DNA of 52,790 nucleotides from Hyphomicrobiales bacterium (GCA_021775835.1 JAJFHC010000025.1:1-52790); one strand, 5' to 3'; counted from the first letter of the stretch, positions 8,507 to 17,345 are shown. Translations and numbers: made by a program. Notes: generated by a model not told the origin, from the letters alone.

Positions 8507-9598
8507 ATGGGTGACGTCCCCGTTAAAATTGGAATAGTGGGCCTTGGAAGATGGGCCAAGGTTTTAACCAATGCCGCTGCCCATTCCTCAATGTTCAAGA
8601 TTGTTTCGGGATATAGCCGGTCTGCGGAAAAACGACAAGCTTACACGCAGGAGTTTGGCATAGCGTGTGTCGAAGATTTCGACGATATGCTCCGCGATCC
8701 GGACATCAAGGGAGTCATACTGACGGTTCCCAACGAACAACACCTGCCGGTCGCGGAAAAGGTCGCCCGGGCCGGCAAACAGGTCTACACCGAAAAACCA
8801 ATTGCCAATTCGTTGATTAACGGCATGAAAATGGAGGCGCTGCAGGCAGCTCACGGCGTCAAGGTCATGGTCGGCCACAGCGCCCGTCTATTGAAGGGCA
8901 CTAGGCTCATTCGCGAAATGATCGATGCCGGCGAACTCGGCACAGTTGGTTTCATGGAGGCTAATTTTTCCAATGAACGCGCCCTCGAATTGACGCCGGA
9001 CACATGGCGCTGGTACCGCGACAAGGCGCCGGGCGGGCCGCTGTCGCAGTTGGCCATTCATCAGTTCGATTCTCTTCACTATCTGGGTGGGGAGATCACA
9101 CATGTGTCGTCCGTCGCCTCCAAGTTGTCGCCGGTCGGCGCAGAGGTCGATGATCAGTCGATGACCCTCATGAAATTCGCAGATGGCAAGGTCGCCTATG
9201 TCGGCTCGTGCTGGACGTCGCCCGGCATATATTCGACCCGCGTGTTCGGCTCAAAGGGCCTGATGCATTACGAACTGGATTTCGGCACCTGGGACAAACC
9301 CGAAAACCTGCACCTGACGTCCAAACTTTACATCCAGCGCGGCAAGGACTGCTTCGGCAAGCGCGAAGAGATCACTCTGCCCGAAGGTAATATGTTCGTC
9401 GACGAATTGGACATCTTCGCTAACCTCTGCTCCACAGGTGAGCTTCCGGAACTGTCTGCCCAGGATGGCGTTGTTGCCCTCGGCGTGGTCAACGCCGCCT
9501 TGCGGTCACTGGAACAGAACGGACAACTCATCGCCATGTCACAGATTCTCGACGAGGCCCGGATATCAATCCAGAGCGAGAACACGGATGTTGCCTGA
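8507..9598 (+). CDS. Gfo/Idh/MocA family NAD(P)-dependent oxidoreductase
   Basis: 363 residues. The N-terminal Rossmann fold has KIGIVGLGRWAKV (GxGxxx), and YTEKPIANS (about residue 97) is the conserved EKP motif that contacts the cofactor. The C-terminal substrate domain contains QLAIHQFDSLHYLGG, holding the usual catalytic His. These enzymes oxidise or reduce sugars, inositols and other polyols or imines. AAGGAG precedes the ATG. It is first gene of a plus-strand run with a creatininase-family hydrolase, cupin and hydroxyacid dehydrogenase. A regulator palindrome is upstream. Exact substrate unknown. Confidence 0.93.
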   Translation: MGDVPVKIGIVGLGRWAKVLTNAAAHSSMFKIVSGYSRSAEKRQAYTQEFGIACVEDFDDMLRDPDIKGVILTVPNEQHLPVAEKVARAGKQVYTEKPIANSLINGMKMEALQAAHGVKVMVGHSARLLKGTRLIREMIDAGELGTVGFMEANFSNERALELTPDTWRWYRDKAPGGPLSQLAIHQFDSLHYLGGEITHVSSVASKLSPVGAEVDDQSMTLMKFADGKVAYVGSCWTSPGIYSTRVFGSKGLMHYELDFGTWDKPENLHLTSKLYIQRGKDCFGKREEITLPEGNMFVDELDIFANLCSTGELPELSAQDGVVALGVVNAALRSLEQNGQLIAMSQILDEARISIQSENTDVA

Positions 9599-9643
9599 CA
9601 TCATCCACATTTGGACCCCAGACTGCGGAGAACCAGTTCAGCA

Positions 9644-10450
9644 ATGACCCTTCCCACGCGATATTTCATCGACCTGACTCAACCGGAGATTGCTGCACAA
9701 CTTTCCCATAACCCCCTCATCCTCCTGCCCGCAGGGAGTGTGGAACAGCATGGTGCGCATCTCCCAACCGGGACCGACATCTATGCCGCCAATGTGGTGA
9801 GTCACGCGGTGGCGGAACGCATGGATGGACTGGTTCTTCCCGGCGGGCCCCTTGGTGTCACACCAATGCACATGCCGTACGAAGGCACACTCTCGTTGAG
9901 TCCGGCAACCTATATGGGACTCGTCAGGGATACATGCGTGTCGGCCGCCAGCCATGGCGCCCAGCGACTGCTCATCGTCAATTGGCATGAGGGCAACAGC
10001 GCATCGCTCTCGCTCACCGCCGAGTCCCTGCACCGCGAACACGGATTGAGCGTGGTCATCTGCCACGCGTGTTACGTCGCAGCCGAACTCTATGGTCCGG
10101 ACTGCGGCGGCCTCACCCATGGCGGCGAGATCGAAGCCCTTGCGGTGCTGGCCTGTCGTCCGGACCTGGTTCATCTCGATCGCGTCGAACGCTCATCTGA
10201 CCATGATCACGGTCACCATATGGACAAGTTGCGCCGTACACCGACCTTCCAGCCTATCCTGACCGACATTCGGTCGATCGCCCCATCCGGGTGGTACGGC
10301 ACGCCGGAGAATGCGACTGTCACCAAGGGCGAACGGATGATCGTCGACATCGCCGAGAAGATCGCCGCCGAAGCCCAGCACATTTTTGATCAGCTTGACG
10401 AGGTTCAGGGCGGCACAAGAGAATTCAGCAAACTGCGCAAAACTGCTTAA
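9644..10450 (+). CDS. Creatininase family amidohydrolase
   Basis: 268 residues. GSVEQHGAHLPTGTD (about residues 31-45) carries the Glu, His and Asp metal ligands of the creatininase fold, VNWHEGNS supplies the next His, and THGGEIEALA the distal Glu. Family members hydrolyse cyclic amides such as creatinine, or process N-glycosyl and related compounds. The start at 9644 (MTLPTRYFIDLTQP) fits the family's usual beginning; an upstream TTG at 9611 is possible. It lies 45 bases after the Gfo/Idh gene. Whether it acts on creatinine itself cannot be told from sequence. Confidence 0.9.
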   Translation: MTLPTRYFIDLTQPEIAAQLSHNPLILLPAGSVEQHGAHLPTGTDIYAANVVSHAVAERMDGLVLPGGPLGVTPMHMPYEGTLSLSPATYMGLVRDTCVSAASHGAQRLLIVNWHEGNSASLSLTAESLHREHGLSVVICHACYVAAELYGPDCGGLTHGGEIEALAVLACRPDLVHLDRVERSSDHDHGHHMDKLRRTPTFQPILTDIRSIAPSGWYGTPENATVTKGERMIVDIAEKIAAEAQHIFDQLDEVQGGTREFSKLRKTA

Positions 10451-10487
10451 TGTTGGCGAATTGCAGCACCGGGCGGAACACAACGTG

Positions 10488-10877
10488 ATGGCAAGAAGGG
10501 TCGAACAAGGACAGGGCACGCAAATGGGACTCCCGGGACGTTCTGCCCTGGAGATTGTTTCCGGCGAGGCCGGATCTGCGACCATAACATTTCGCAGAGT
10601 TGAAATTCCCGTGCCAGCACCCGAAGAGCCCTTGCGCCAACCGCATGTCCACAATGACTTCGAAGAGTGTATTCACGTACTCCATGGCGAAGGCACAACC
10701 TGCACCGAAACCGGAGACTTCGACGTTGGCCCCGGCGACACCATGGTCATTCCGGCCGGAGAACTGCACGTGACCCGCAACACCGGCGATCGGCCCCTGG
10801 TGCTGCTCTGCTTCTTTCCAGTGCCCGATATCGGACCGGGAACAAGCACCGGCAATTTCACCCACACCGATCAATAG
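10488..10877 (+). CDS. Cupin-domain protein
   Basis: 129 residues in a single cupin barrel. Motif 1 is PHVHNDFEECIHVLHGEG (about residues 47-64), giving two His and one Glu metal ligands. Motif 2 is GDTMVIPAGELHVTRN, giving the last His. Such proteins bind Fe, Mn or Zn and act as small isomerases, dioxygenases or sugar sensors. It begins 37 bases after the creatininase-family gene in the same direction and precedes the dehydrogenase by 14 bases. Start at 10488 is the first good ATG. Function beyond metal-binding cupin is not resolvable. Confidence 0.85.
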   Translation: MARRVEQGQGTQMGLPGRSALEIVSGEAGSATITFRRVEIPVPAPEEPLRQPHVHNDFEECIHVLHGEGTTCTETGDFDVGPGDTMVIPAGELHVTRNTGDRPLVLLCFFPVPDIGPGTSTGNFTHTDQ

Positions 10878-10891
10878 GCCGGCTGGTTTTA

Positions 10892-11884
10892 ATGAACGAT
10901 GCATCCCTCCCCCGCGTACTGTGTCTCAGGCCCAAAGCCGATTTCGACAAGACCGGTATCCAGGTGCCCGATACGCTAGATGTAGAGTTTGCCGATCCAA
11001 AGGCACCGGCACTCTCCTCGTTGATTGCCAACGCGCGGGCTCTTGTCATTCCAGCCGTTGGAACAAAGTTGCCCCCTGAACTGTTCGATGGGAGCTCTGT
11101 CCAACTGGTTCAGGTAACCGGCGCCGGCGTCGACCGGCTCGACCGGGAAGGCATGACACGGCTCGGCATCCCGGTGGCCAATGTGCCCGGCGGCAGCAAT
11201 TCAGCAGTAGCGGAATACGCCGTCAGCACTGCATTGATTCTGCTGCGACAACTGGCATGGTCGAATGCCGAAATCGCACAAGCCAACTACGAAAACTGCC
11301 GCAAGACGCTGATCACCGAATTGCCGCCCGGACTGGGAGGCCTCACCGTCGGAGTCGTCGGACTCGGCACGATCGGTCTGGCCGTGGCACAAGCTTTTCA
11401 TCGATTCGACTGCAAGATCGTCTACCATGACCCCGCGGTGACTGACACGGCAGCGGCGGACGCCATCGGAGCCAGGAGGCTCAATCTGGACGATCTGTTG
11501 TCGGTGAGTGACATTGTCAGTCTCCATGTGCCGCTTCTGCCGGAAACACGCAATCTCATCGATGCATCGGCCATTACCTCGATGAAACCCGGAGCCGTCC
11601 TGATCAACGCGGCCCGTGGCGGAGTCGTCGATGAATCAGCCCTCGTGAATGCATTGCGCCAGAACCGCCTGACGGGTGCGGCCGTTGATGTCTATTCGCA
11701 AGAACCACCGCCGTCAGATAACCCGCTCCTTGTGGCATCGAAGGACCTCGCCGGCAGGCTCCTGTTGACACCCCACGTCGCCGGCATCACGCGACAGGCC
11801 TGGGCGACCTTGTTTGATCGCGCCTGGAGCAACGTGGAAGCTGTCGTGTCCCACGGAAAACCGCCGCAGTTTCGGGTCTTCTAG
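10892..11884 (+). CDS. D-2-hydroxyacid dehydrogenase (NAD-dependent)
   Basis: 330 residues. The N-terminal catalytic half includes VQVTGAGVDRLDREGM. The NAD domain has GVVGLGTIGLAVAQAF (GxGxxG). INAARGGVVDESALV supplies the catalytic Arg, and LLLTPHVAGIT the catalytic His. This is the D-lactate/phosphoglycerate dehydrogenase family, which interconverts 2-oxo and D-2-hydroxy acids. Start at 10892 (MNDASLPRVLCLRPK) comes directly after the cupin stop; the long upstream extension of the frame overlaps the cupin and is not family-like. It ends the plus-strand run and is convergent with the amidohydrolase at 11908. Confidence 0.93.
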   Translation: MNDASLPRVLCLRPKADFDKTGIQVPDTLDVEFADPKAPALSSLIANARALVIPAVGTKLPPELFDGSSVQLVQVTGAGVDRLDREGMTRLGIPVANVPGGSNSAVAEYAVSTALILLRQLAWSNAEIAQANYENCRKTLITELPPGLGGLTVGVVGLGTIGLAVAQAFHRFDCKIVYHDPAVTDTAAADAIGARRLNLDDLLSVSDIVSLHVPLLPETRNLIDASAITSMKPGAVLINAARGGVVDESALVNALRQNRLTGAAVDVYSQEPPPSDNPLLVASKDLAGRLLLTPHVAGITRQAWATLFDRAWSNVEAVVSHGKPPQFRVF

Positions 11885-11907
11885 AGCAAATTCCTCGAGT
11901 GAAGTCG

Positions 11908-13587
11908 TTACAGATCACTGTGCACGATGCGGCCACCAACGACAGTGATATGACACGTCAGGTCCTTCAGCGCCTCGGGATCAATGCGGCAGGGATCATC
12001 GGACAGCACAGCCATGTCGGCGAAGTGACCGGTCGCCAGCCTACCTTTGCGATTTTCGTCAAAGCTGAGCCACGCCCCTTCCCGCGTCATCAACTGGAGC
12101 GCCTCGGCACCACTCAATCGCTGACCGGGGCCGAGCACGCGGTTTTCGTGCCGCTCGTGACGGGTGGCGATGGACCACAACGTGAAAAACGGATCATAAG
12201 GAATGTTGTCAGTGCCGGCTGACGTCGGGATGCCGAGGTCCAGCATGGTTCGGTGCGGCACCACCGATTCACCGCCGTCCGGATCGTCGACGTACCAGCC
12301 GCCACCTTTCCACAGGTAGTACACGGGAATGGTGGTGACGAAGACACCTAACCGATGGAGTCGCTGCAGGTCCTCCTTCGTCGTGCGGGCGACATGCTCC
12401 ACCACCCAGCGTCGGCCTGCGAGCGAAAACCTCTCGTTGACCGCTTCAAGTACCGGCAACACATCGCCGAGTTGATCGCCAACGATGGTGTTGACCCGCA
12501 GATCGTGTTCTGCTGCAAGCATGCAATAGTCACGAAATTCATTGAGAGTGTTGGCCTGTTCGACAAAACCGGACCATCCGGTGTTGGGCAGATCGGCACG
12601 GGCCAGTTCGGCCACCTGAGGATCTCCGCCAACGGCAATGTGTACCCCCGAGACAGTCAGCCATGGATCGCCCATGCCGCGCCCACGGGCCGCCGCAAGC
12701 CAGTCGCGGATTGCCGTTTGCGCCTCGGCCAGGTCCCGCCACGCAGGACTCAAAACCAACGCCGCGCGCAACGTCATTTCACCGCGTTCCCAGAGTTCCC
12801 GGTAGGCGGCAATGGTTTCGGCAGCCGAGCCGTGACCTTCGTAGACGCTGGTGGTGCCGACCGCATTGTAAAGCGCCATGGACCGGCGCAATCCCTCCAG
12901 GCGGTCTGAATAACCAAAGCGCGGAACGGCAGGAAGCAGATCGAAGTCCACGGTCGGCCGGGCGTTGTGTTCGACGATGACGCCGGTCGGCTCACCATCA
13001 GCGTCGCGCTGGATTTCAACGCCCTCGCAACGCGGTGCGGCGGCGCGATCTATTCCATTGAGAGCCAGTCCGTGGCTGTTCAGCGCGGTGAAACCGGGCG
13101 GTTCGCCCCAATTGGCGAATACAGCACCAATACACACAGGATGGTCGGGCGCTGCCCGGTCGAGTTCCTGGCGTGTCGGCATGCGGCCCTCATCCAACGT
13201 CCCTGGTCCATCGAAATAGTGCGGTGGCGCGCCAACCGGCATCGTGACGATCCACTGTCCGGTCGGCGTCCGCTTCGCCGTTTCGGTAATGATTCCAAGG
13301 ACATCATCGACGCTTCGGGCATCGGCAAGTGAGGGGCGAAGTTGCTTTAGGCCTTCCCTGTCCATATGAGCATGTACGTCGTTGAAACCCGGCACCATCG
13401 TCCGGCCGTCAAGGTCAATCACCTCGGTTGCGGCGGTGGCGCCGGTCAGGATTGTCTTGTTGTCGCCAACGGCCTGGATATACCCGTCACGCACCGCAAC
13501 GGCCTCTGCAGACTGGAGGTCGTCGTCGAGGGTAACGATGTTGCCGCCGTGCAGAATGAGGTCCGGCGCATCATGTGACATGGCCAT
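11908..13587 (-). CDS. Amidohydrolase 3 family protein (YtcJ-like)
   Basis: 559 residues. The N-terminal DGRTMVPGFNDVHAHMD contains the HxH metal motif at about residue 72. Later landmarks are VVEHNARPT, WVVEHVART and SAGTDNIPYDPF near residue 465, followed by GHFADMAVLSDDP, as usual for long YtcJ-like amidohydrolases. These enzymes cleave amide bonds, for example formamide-like or N-acyl substrates. It begins 6 bases after the permease stop, so it is co-transcribed with the second ABC importer. This parallels the first importer-amidohydrolase pair at 1585-5612. Substrate unknown. Confidence 0.92.
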   Translation of the reverse strand: MAMSHDAPDLILHGGNIVTLDDDLQSAEAVAVRDGYIQAVGDNKTILTGATAATEVIDLDGRTMVPGFNDVHAHMDREGLKQLRPSLADARSVDDVLGIITETAKRTPTGQWIVTMPVGAPPHYFDGPGTLDEGRMPTRQELDRAAPDHPVCIGAVFANWGEPPGFTALNSHGLALNGIDRAAAPRCEGVEIQRDADGEPTGVIVEHNARPTVDFDLLPAVPRFGYSDRLEGLRRSMALYNAVGTTSVYEGHGSAAETIAAYRELWERGEMTLRAALVLSPAWRDLAEAQTAIRDWLAAARGRGMGDPWLTVSGVHIAVGGDPQVAELARADLPNTGWSGFVEQANTLNEFRDYCMLAAEHDLRVNTIVGDQLGDVLPVLEAVNERFSLAGRRWVVEHVARTTKEDLQRLHRLGVFVTTIPVYYLWKGGGWYVDDPDGGESVVPHRTMLDLGIPTSAGTDNIPYDPFFTLWSIATRHERHENRVLGPGQRLSGAEALQLMTREGAWLSFDENRKGRLATGHFADMAVLSDDPCRIDPEALKDLTCHITVVGGRIVHSDL

Positions 13588-13593
13588 TGCTCA

Positions 13594-14457
13594 TCAGCCC
13601 CCAGAGTCCTGGCCGTACCAGGGGAACAGTTTGCGTGACGCGGCGACAAATATTCTGTCAAGCAGGAAGCCCAGCCCACCCAGGACCGCGAGACCGATGA
13701 ACATGATATCGACACGGAACAACTGGTGCGAGATCGCCACCATGTAGGCGATGCCACCGCGGGCACCCGCAATCTCGGCGGCCACAAGGACGATCAGGGC
13801 GATGGCCAGAGCCTGGCGCAGGCCGGCCAGAATCAGGGGCAGTGCAGAGGGCAATATCACGTAGATCATGGTCTGTACGGGACCGGCACCAAGACTGGCC
13901 GCGGACCGCAGATAGACCGCATGCACATCGCGCACGCCTATGAAGGACGCAATCCAGATCGGAAAGAAGGCACCCCACGTGATCAGGGCTATCTTCGATC
14001 CTTCACCGATTCCGAACCAGATCAACGACAGCGGCACCAGAGCAATCACCGGGACCGACCGAAAGCCCTGCAACACAGGATCGGTAATATGTTGCAGCAC
14101 CCGGATTCGGGCAGTGAGAAGTCCAGCAGTGATGCCCAAAACAGTGGCAAGTGCAAATCCGGCCAAGGCCCGCTGCAAGCTGATGAAGATGTTGCTGGCC
14201 AACTCGCCCGACACCAGTAGTGGCACCAGCGCGTCGACGACAGAAGATGGAGGCGGAAACATCAGGATGTTGATATTGGGCACGATCCGCGGCAGGATCT
14301 CCCAGGCCAGTAAGAACAAGACGATACCAAGAACGTTGAGCGAGATAAGCGAGACCAGTCCTGTGCGCTTCTTGCGTTGCAACTCGGCCACGAAAGCGCG
14401 TTCCAGTGCTGCAGCATCCAACCCACCCGCCGGCGAACTCCTCTCATCATCGGTCAT
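13594..14457 (-). CDS. ABC transporter permease, SsuC/TauC type
   Basis: 287 residues with about six membrane segments. The first is LISLNVLGIVLFLLAWEIL near residues 37-55. The coupling loop SLGAGPVQTMIYVILPSALPLILAG matches the EAA consensus for this group. The start ATG overlaps the ATPase stop by 4 bases (ATGA), so the two are translationally coupled. It forms an importer with the ATPase at 14454 and the Tat-type binding protein at 15310. Paralogous to the permease at 2350, but clearly different in sequence. Confidence 0.93.
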   Translation of the reverse strand: MTDDERSSPAGGLDAAALERAFVAELQRKKRTGLVSLISLNVLGIVLFLLAWEILPRIVPNINILMFPPPSSVVDALVPLLVSGELASNIFISLQRALAGFALATVLGITAGLLTARIRVLQHITDPVLQGFRSVPVIALVPLSLIWFGIGEGSKIALITWGAFFPIWIASFIGVRDVHAVYLRSAASLGAGPVQTMIYVILPSALPLILAGLRQALAIALIVLVAAEIAGARGGIAYMVAISHQLFRVDIMFIGLAVLGGLGFLLDRIFVAASRKLFPWYGQDSGG

Positions 14458-15251
14458 TGACTGCTCTCCTCATGAACGACGTTCGATTCTTGACTGTGCA
14501 GGGCCGCGGTTATGCGTGCATAGAGCACGCCGAATTCAGGCGACCCCCGGTCGCGCGGGTAAGGCAGGTCAATTGGGATGATCTCCTGAACCTGGCCTGG
14601 ATGCGGACTCATCAGTATAGTGCGCTGGCTGAGATAGATTGCCTCTTCGACATTATGGGTGATGAAGAACACCGCCAGTTTCAGTTGCTGCCAGATGCGC
14701 AGCAACTCGCTTTGCAACGTGGCCCGGGTCATGGCATCGACCGCGGCAAACGGTTCATCCATCAGCAAAACCCGCGGTTCATTGACCAGGGCCCGGGCAA
14801 CCGCGATACGCTGGCGCATGCCGCCCGACAACTCGTGGGGATACCGATCGGCGGCACGCTCGAGGCCGATCAGCTTGAGATACTCATCAGCCCGTGTACG
14901 CCGCTCGGCTTTCGGCAGACCGCGCATGCGCATGCCGAATTCAATGTTCTGCCGCGCGGTGAGCCAGGCGAACAACGCATACTCCTGAAAGACCACACCG
15001 CGATCCGGGCCCGGTTCCTTGATCGCTTCGCCCTGTAGCCGGATCGCCCCATCCGTGACGTCGATGAAACCCGCAATCAGGTTGAGCAAGGTGGTCTTGC
15101 CGCATCCCGATGGGCCAACCACGCAGACCATCTCGCCCGGTTCGACATTAAGTGAGACGTCCTGCAGGGCCCAGGTGGGTTGGCCGTCACTGGTGGCGAA
15201 GATTTTCGACACACCATCGATCTCGATCAGCGGCGGGGCGCGCGTTGTCAT
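14454..15251 (-). CDS. ABC transporter ATP-binding protein, nitrate/sulfonate/taurine type
   Basis: 265 residues. Walker A GPSGCGKTT, Q-loop VVFQEYALFAWL, signature LSGGMRQRIA, Walker B VLLMDEPFAAVD and switch FITHNVEEA are all intact. The ALFAWLTA stretch places it with TauB/SsuB. The ATG at 15251 (MTTRAPPLIEIDG) was chosen; a GTG five codons earlier (15266) is an alternative, and neither has a clear ribosome site. The 58-base gap after the binding-protein stop suggests one transcript in the order binding protein, ATPase, permease, amidohydrolase. Confidence 0.94.
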   Translation of the reverse strand: MTTRAPPLIEIDGVSKIFATSDGQPTWALQDVSLNVEPGEMVCVVGPSGCGKTTLLNLIAGFIDVTDGAIRLQGEAIKEPGPDRGVVFQEYALFAWLTARQNIEFGMRMRGLPKAERRTRADEYLKLIGLERAADRYPHELSGGMRQRIAVARALVNEPRVLLMDEPFAAVDAMTRATLQSELLRIWQQLKLAVFFITHNVEEAIYLSQRTILMSPHPGQVQEIIPIDLPYPRDRGSPEFGVLYARITAALHSQESNVVHEESSQ

Positions 15252-15309
15252 GCGCGCGTCCGCCACTGTCGAGGAGTACTGGATTTGGGCATCACGATGC
15301 CAAGCGACA

Positions 15310-16344
15310 CTAAATCGTCACACGGTCCGGTCGCAGGGCTTTCAACGGTGCGTCATGAACCACGCCCCTCAGCAACGCCTTCAGATCGCCACCGGGCGAC
15401 GGTACCAGCTTGTTGTTGATGGCCCATTCAGCTTCCGCCACAAGATCGTCCAGGAACCGTTGATCAAAACGGACCTGGAACTCATAGGCGGAGACCGATT
15501 TGTTGATCTCCTCAACCGGTGTCTTGGTGCGCTCGGTGACCTGTTCAGGCCAGTTCGCGTTTTTGCTCATATAGTCTTCCGCCGCCAGAATGGCCTGCAC
15601 GGCGGGTTTGAGCACTTCAGGCCGCTCCTTGACCACGGTTTCATTGGTCAGCAGCAGCTGATGACTTTGGAAGTACTTCTCAAAACCATCCTGGTCCATC
15701 GTGGTGGTTTTACCGTCCGACTGCTTTGCCGCGAGCCGGGCAGCCCGGCTGGTCCAGGCGAAACCGTCGAGTTCACCGGTGGCTGTCGCCGTCACGAGAT
15801 CGGCCGGCTTCATGTTGATGACCTCGATGTCGGCCATCTTGAGACCAGCCATGTCGAGATACCGGTCCAGCATGTACTGGCCGCTGGTGCCGAGCAAGGT
15901 TCCGATGCGTTTGCCCTTCAACGACGCCGGCGTCGCAGGGTCAATGTCGCGGTCCTTTCGAACCGTCACCTTCATATCCAGGGAATAACGGCTGTAGCTG
16001 GCAAGCACGACTGGCTTCAAGCCACGCAATGCCGCAAAAACCACCGGCGTGTCAGTCGCAGTCGCAAAGTCGGCTGAACCCGCAAGCAGTGCCTGCATCG
16101 CCGCACGGCCGGATGGAAAGTCGATTGTTTCGAGATCAAGACCCGCCGCTTTCCAGGCAGCGGTCTTCTGGGCGATGTGGACCACACTCCAGATATAGCC
16201 AATGCTGCCATAGGCGAACGTGGCCTTGATGGCCTCCGCACCGAACGCCGGGAAAGGCAAGCTTTGAGCGAGAGCTGCACCACCAATGCCTTTGAGAACA
16301 GTGCGTCGGGTGTGCCGTCCTTTGTCATTTTTATGGGCTGTCAT
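15310..16344 (-). CDS. ABC transporter substrate-binding protein, NMT1 type, probable Tat signal
   Basis: 344 residues. The N-terminus has twin arginines in HTRRTVLKGIGGAALAQS followed by a short hydrophobic stretch and FGAEA, which fits Tat-dependent export to the periplasm. The mature part has FAYGSIGYIWSVVHIAQKTA and FPSGRAAMQALLAGSADFA, typical of the SsuA/TauA/NMT1 binding fold. GGAGAG precedes the ATG. It is first gene of the second importer operon. A TCGG-type hairpin lies about 210 bases upstream and a GntR-like palindrome about 310 bases upstream. Confidence 0.93.
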   Translation of the reverse strand: MTAHKNDKGRHTRRTVLKGIGGAALAQSLPFPAFGAEAIKATFAYGSIGYIWSVVHIAQKTAAWKAAGLDLETIDFPSGRAAMQALLAGSADFATATDTPVVFAALRGLKPVVLASYSRYSLDMKVTVRKDRDIDPATPASLKGKRIGTLLGTSGQYMLDRYLDMAGLKMADIEVINMKPADLVTATATGELDGFAWTSRAARLAAKQSDGKTTTMDQDGFEKYFQSHQLLLTNETVVKERPEVLKPAVQAILAAEDYMSKNANWPEQVTERTKTPVEEINKSVSAYEFQVRFDQRFLDDLVAEAEWAINNKLVPSPGGDLKALLRGVVHDAPLKALRPDRVTI

Positions 16345-16554
16345 GATACTTCTCTCCTTCCGGAGTTCGGTGTAATTTCGAACTCTCCCAGTTGCAAAAA
16401 GCAGTTGTTTTCCGACTGAGCAAACCGGCCAATCGGCACGACTGTAGGGCCAACGTGTCTACGGAAAGAAGGACTGTCAACTGTTATGTCACTGCTCTTT
16501 CCTTCGAGCACACCCCGCCACGAGAGTTGAAACTCCTATGCTAATCGGCACTCT

Positions 16555-16579
16555 AAAACCGATCGGCGAAGTCGGTTTT
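16555..16579 (-). terminator. Probable intrinsic terminator of the Lrp-type gene
   Basis: AAAACCGA and TCGGTTTT form an 8-bp stem around a 9-base loop, so on the minus strand the stem ends in a short U run. It lies about 100 bases beyond the stop of the Lrp/AsnC gene, and the symmetry would also let it stop plus-strand transcripts. Confidence 0.5.
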
Positions 16580-16654
16580 ATCTGGAAAATCCGTTGGTTA
16601 TTTCACGGGAGGTCCGGCGATTTTCTAATCAAATCGAACTGCGGAATTGCAGCC

Positions 16655-16669
16655 ATAATACAGTATTAT
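16655..16669. promoter_or_regulatory. Palindrome resembling the 8446 GntR operator
   Basis: ATAATACAGTATTAT is a perfect 7-1-7 palindrome sharing the TAATAC-N-GTATTA core with the operator at 8446-8460. It lies 11 bases beyond the Lrp stop and about 310 bases before the second importer operon, on the far side of the hairpin at 16555. That position is awkward for a promoter operator. Confidence 0.4.
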
Positions 16670-16680
16670 CCAATTCAGAT

Positions 16681-17205
16681 TTAGTGTCGCCCCTGGACGG
16701 ATATTTCTTGGCTGAATGTCGACACCTTGCCTGCGCCGTCGTCGGGAAGTTGCTCGATCGGCACGTAGAGGCCCTGCTTCACGCGGTCCATCACAACCAT
16801 GGTGTGGAACCGGCGGATGTTGGGATTGTCGAAGAAGAACTGCTCCGTGAACTGCTCATAGTGGCGCATGTCGCGTGCCGTCAGTATCAGGATGAAATCG
16901 ACTTCGCCGGTCACATAGTAACATTGGCTGACTTCTTCGGTCGCTTTCATCGTCCGCTTGAAGTCTGACAGGATATTGGGATGCTCCCGCTCAAGGGTCA
17001 CCTCGACGATCATGGTGAGTTGGCGCCCGACTGTTTCCGGCGCAACGATGGAGATGTCGCGTTCGATAACCCCGGTTTGTCTCAACTTGTTCAAGCGCCG
17101 CTGGCAGGCTGAGGCCGACAAGCCAACCTTGCTGCTGAGTTCTTCCGCTGTCAGCCGGCAGTTTCGCTGCACCAGATTGAGAAGCGTTACGTCGAATTCA
17201 TCCAT
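16681..17205 (-). CDS. Lrp/AsnC family transcriptional regulator
   Basis: 174 residues starting MDEFDVTLLNLVQRNCRLTAEEL. The N-terminal helix-turn-helix is LSSKVGLSASACQRRLNKLR followed by TGVIER. The C-terminal RAM/AsnC ligand-sensing domain includes FILILTARDMRHYEQF. The frame extends upstream to 17415 but that part crosses the divergent promoter and lacks family similarity. It is divergent from the Rieske gene at 17346, with a perfect 18-bp palindrome between, so it probably controls the long catabolic operon and itself. Lrp-type control by an amino acid fits a cluster with an amino-acid-type importer and an ammonia-lyase. Confidence 0.94.
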   Translation of the reverse strand: MDEFDVTLLNLVQRNCRLTAEELSSKVGLSASACQRRLNKLRQTGVIERDISIVAPETVGRQLTMIVEVTLEREHPNILSDFKRTMKATEEVSQCYYVTGEVDFILILTARDMRHYEQFTEQFFFDNPNIRRFHTMVVMDRVKQGLYVPIEQLPDDGAGKVSTFSQEISVQGRH

Positions 17206-17266
17206 GATCGCCAACGCCCTTTTTCCGCGCAATCTGTACATAATAGCAGAAATCACGCAGCAATTC

Positions 17267-17284
17267 GAATTTTGCGCAAAATTC
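17267..17284. promoter_or_regulatory. Perfect 18-bp palindrome, probable Lrp/AsnC operator
   Basis: GAATTTTGCGCAAAATTC reads identically on both strands. It lies 62 bases upstream of the Lrp-type start and 62 bases upstream of the Rieske start, almost exactly midway, as expected for a shared divergent operator. Confidence 0.65.
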
Positions 17285-17345
17285 ACGCTTATCACAGTCG
17301 CTACACTTGTTCTTTGGACATCTGACAATCTGGAGAGGTCCGAGC

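Larger units (their letters stand above)
16345..16680. other. 336-base intergenic region with terminator-like hairpin and palindrome
   Basis: No credible coding region. It holds the promoter area of the binding protein at 15310-16344, a hairpin at 16555-16579 and a palindrome at 16655-16669. Nothing else obvious is seen in 16380-16550. Confidence 0.6.

Noticed and set aside
10667..10891. N-terminal extension of the D-2-hydroxyacid dehydrogenase
   Set aside because: It overlaps the cupin gene in another frame and is rich in Arg and His without resemblance to the family.
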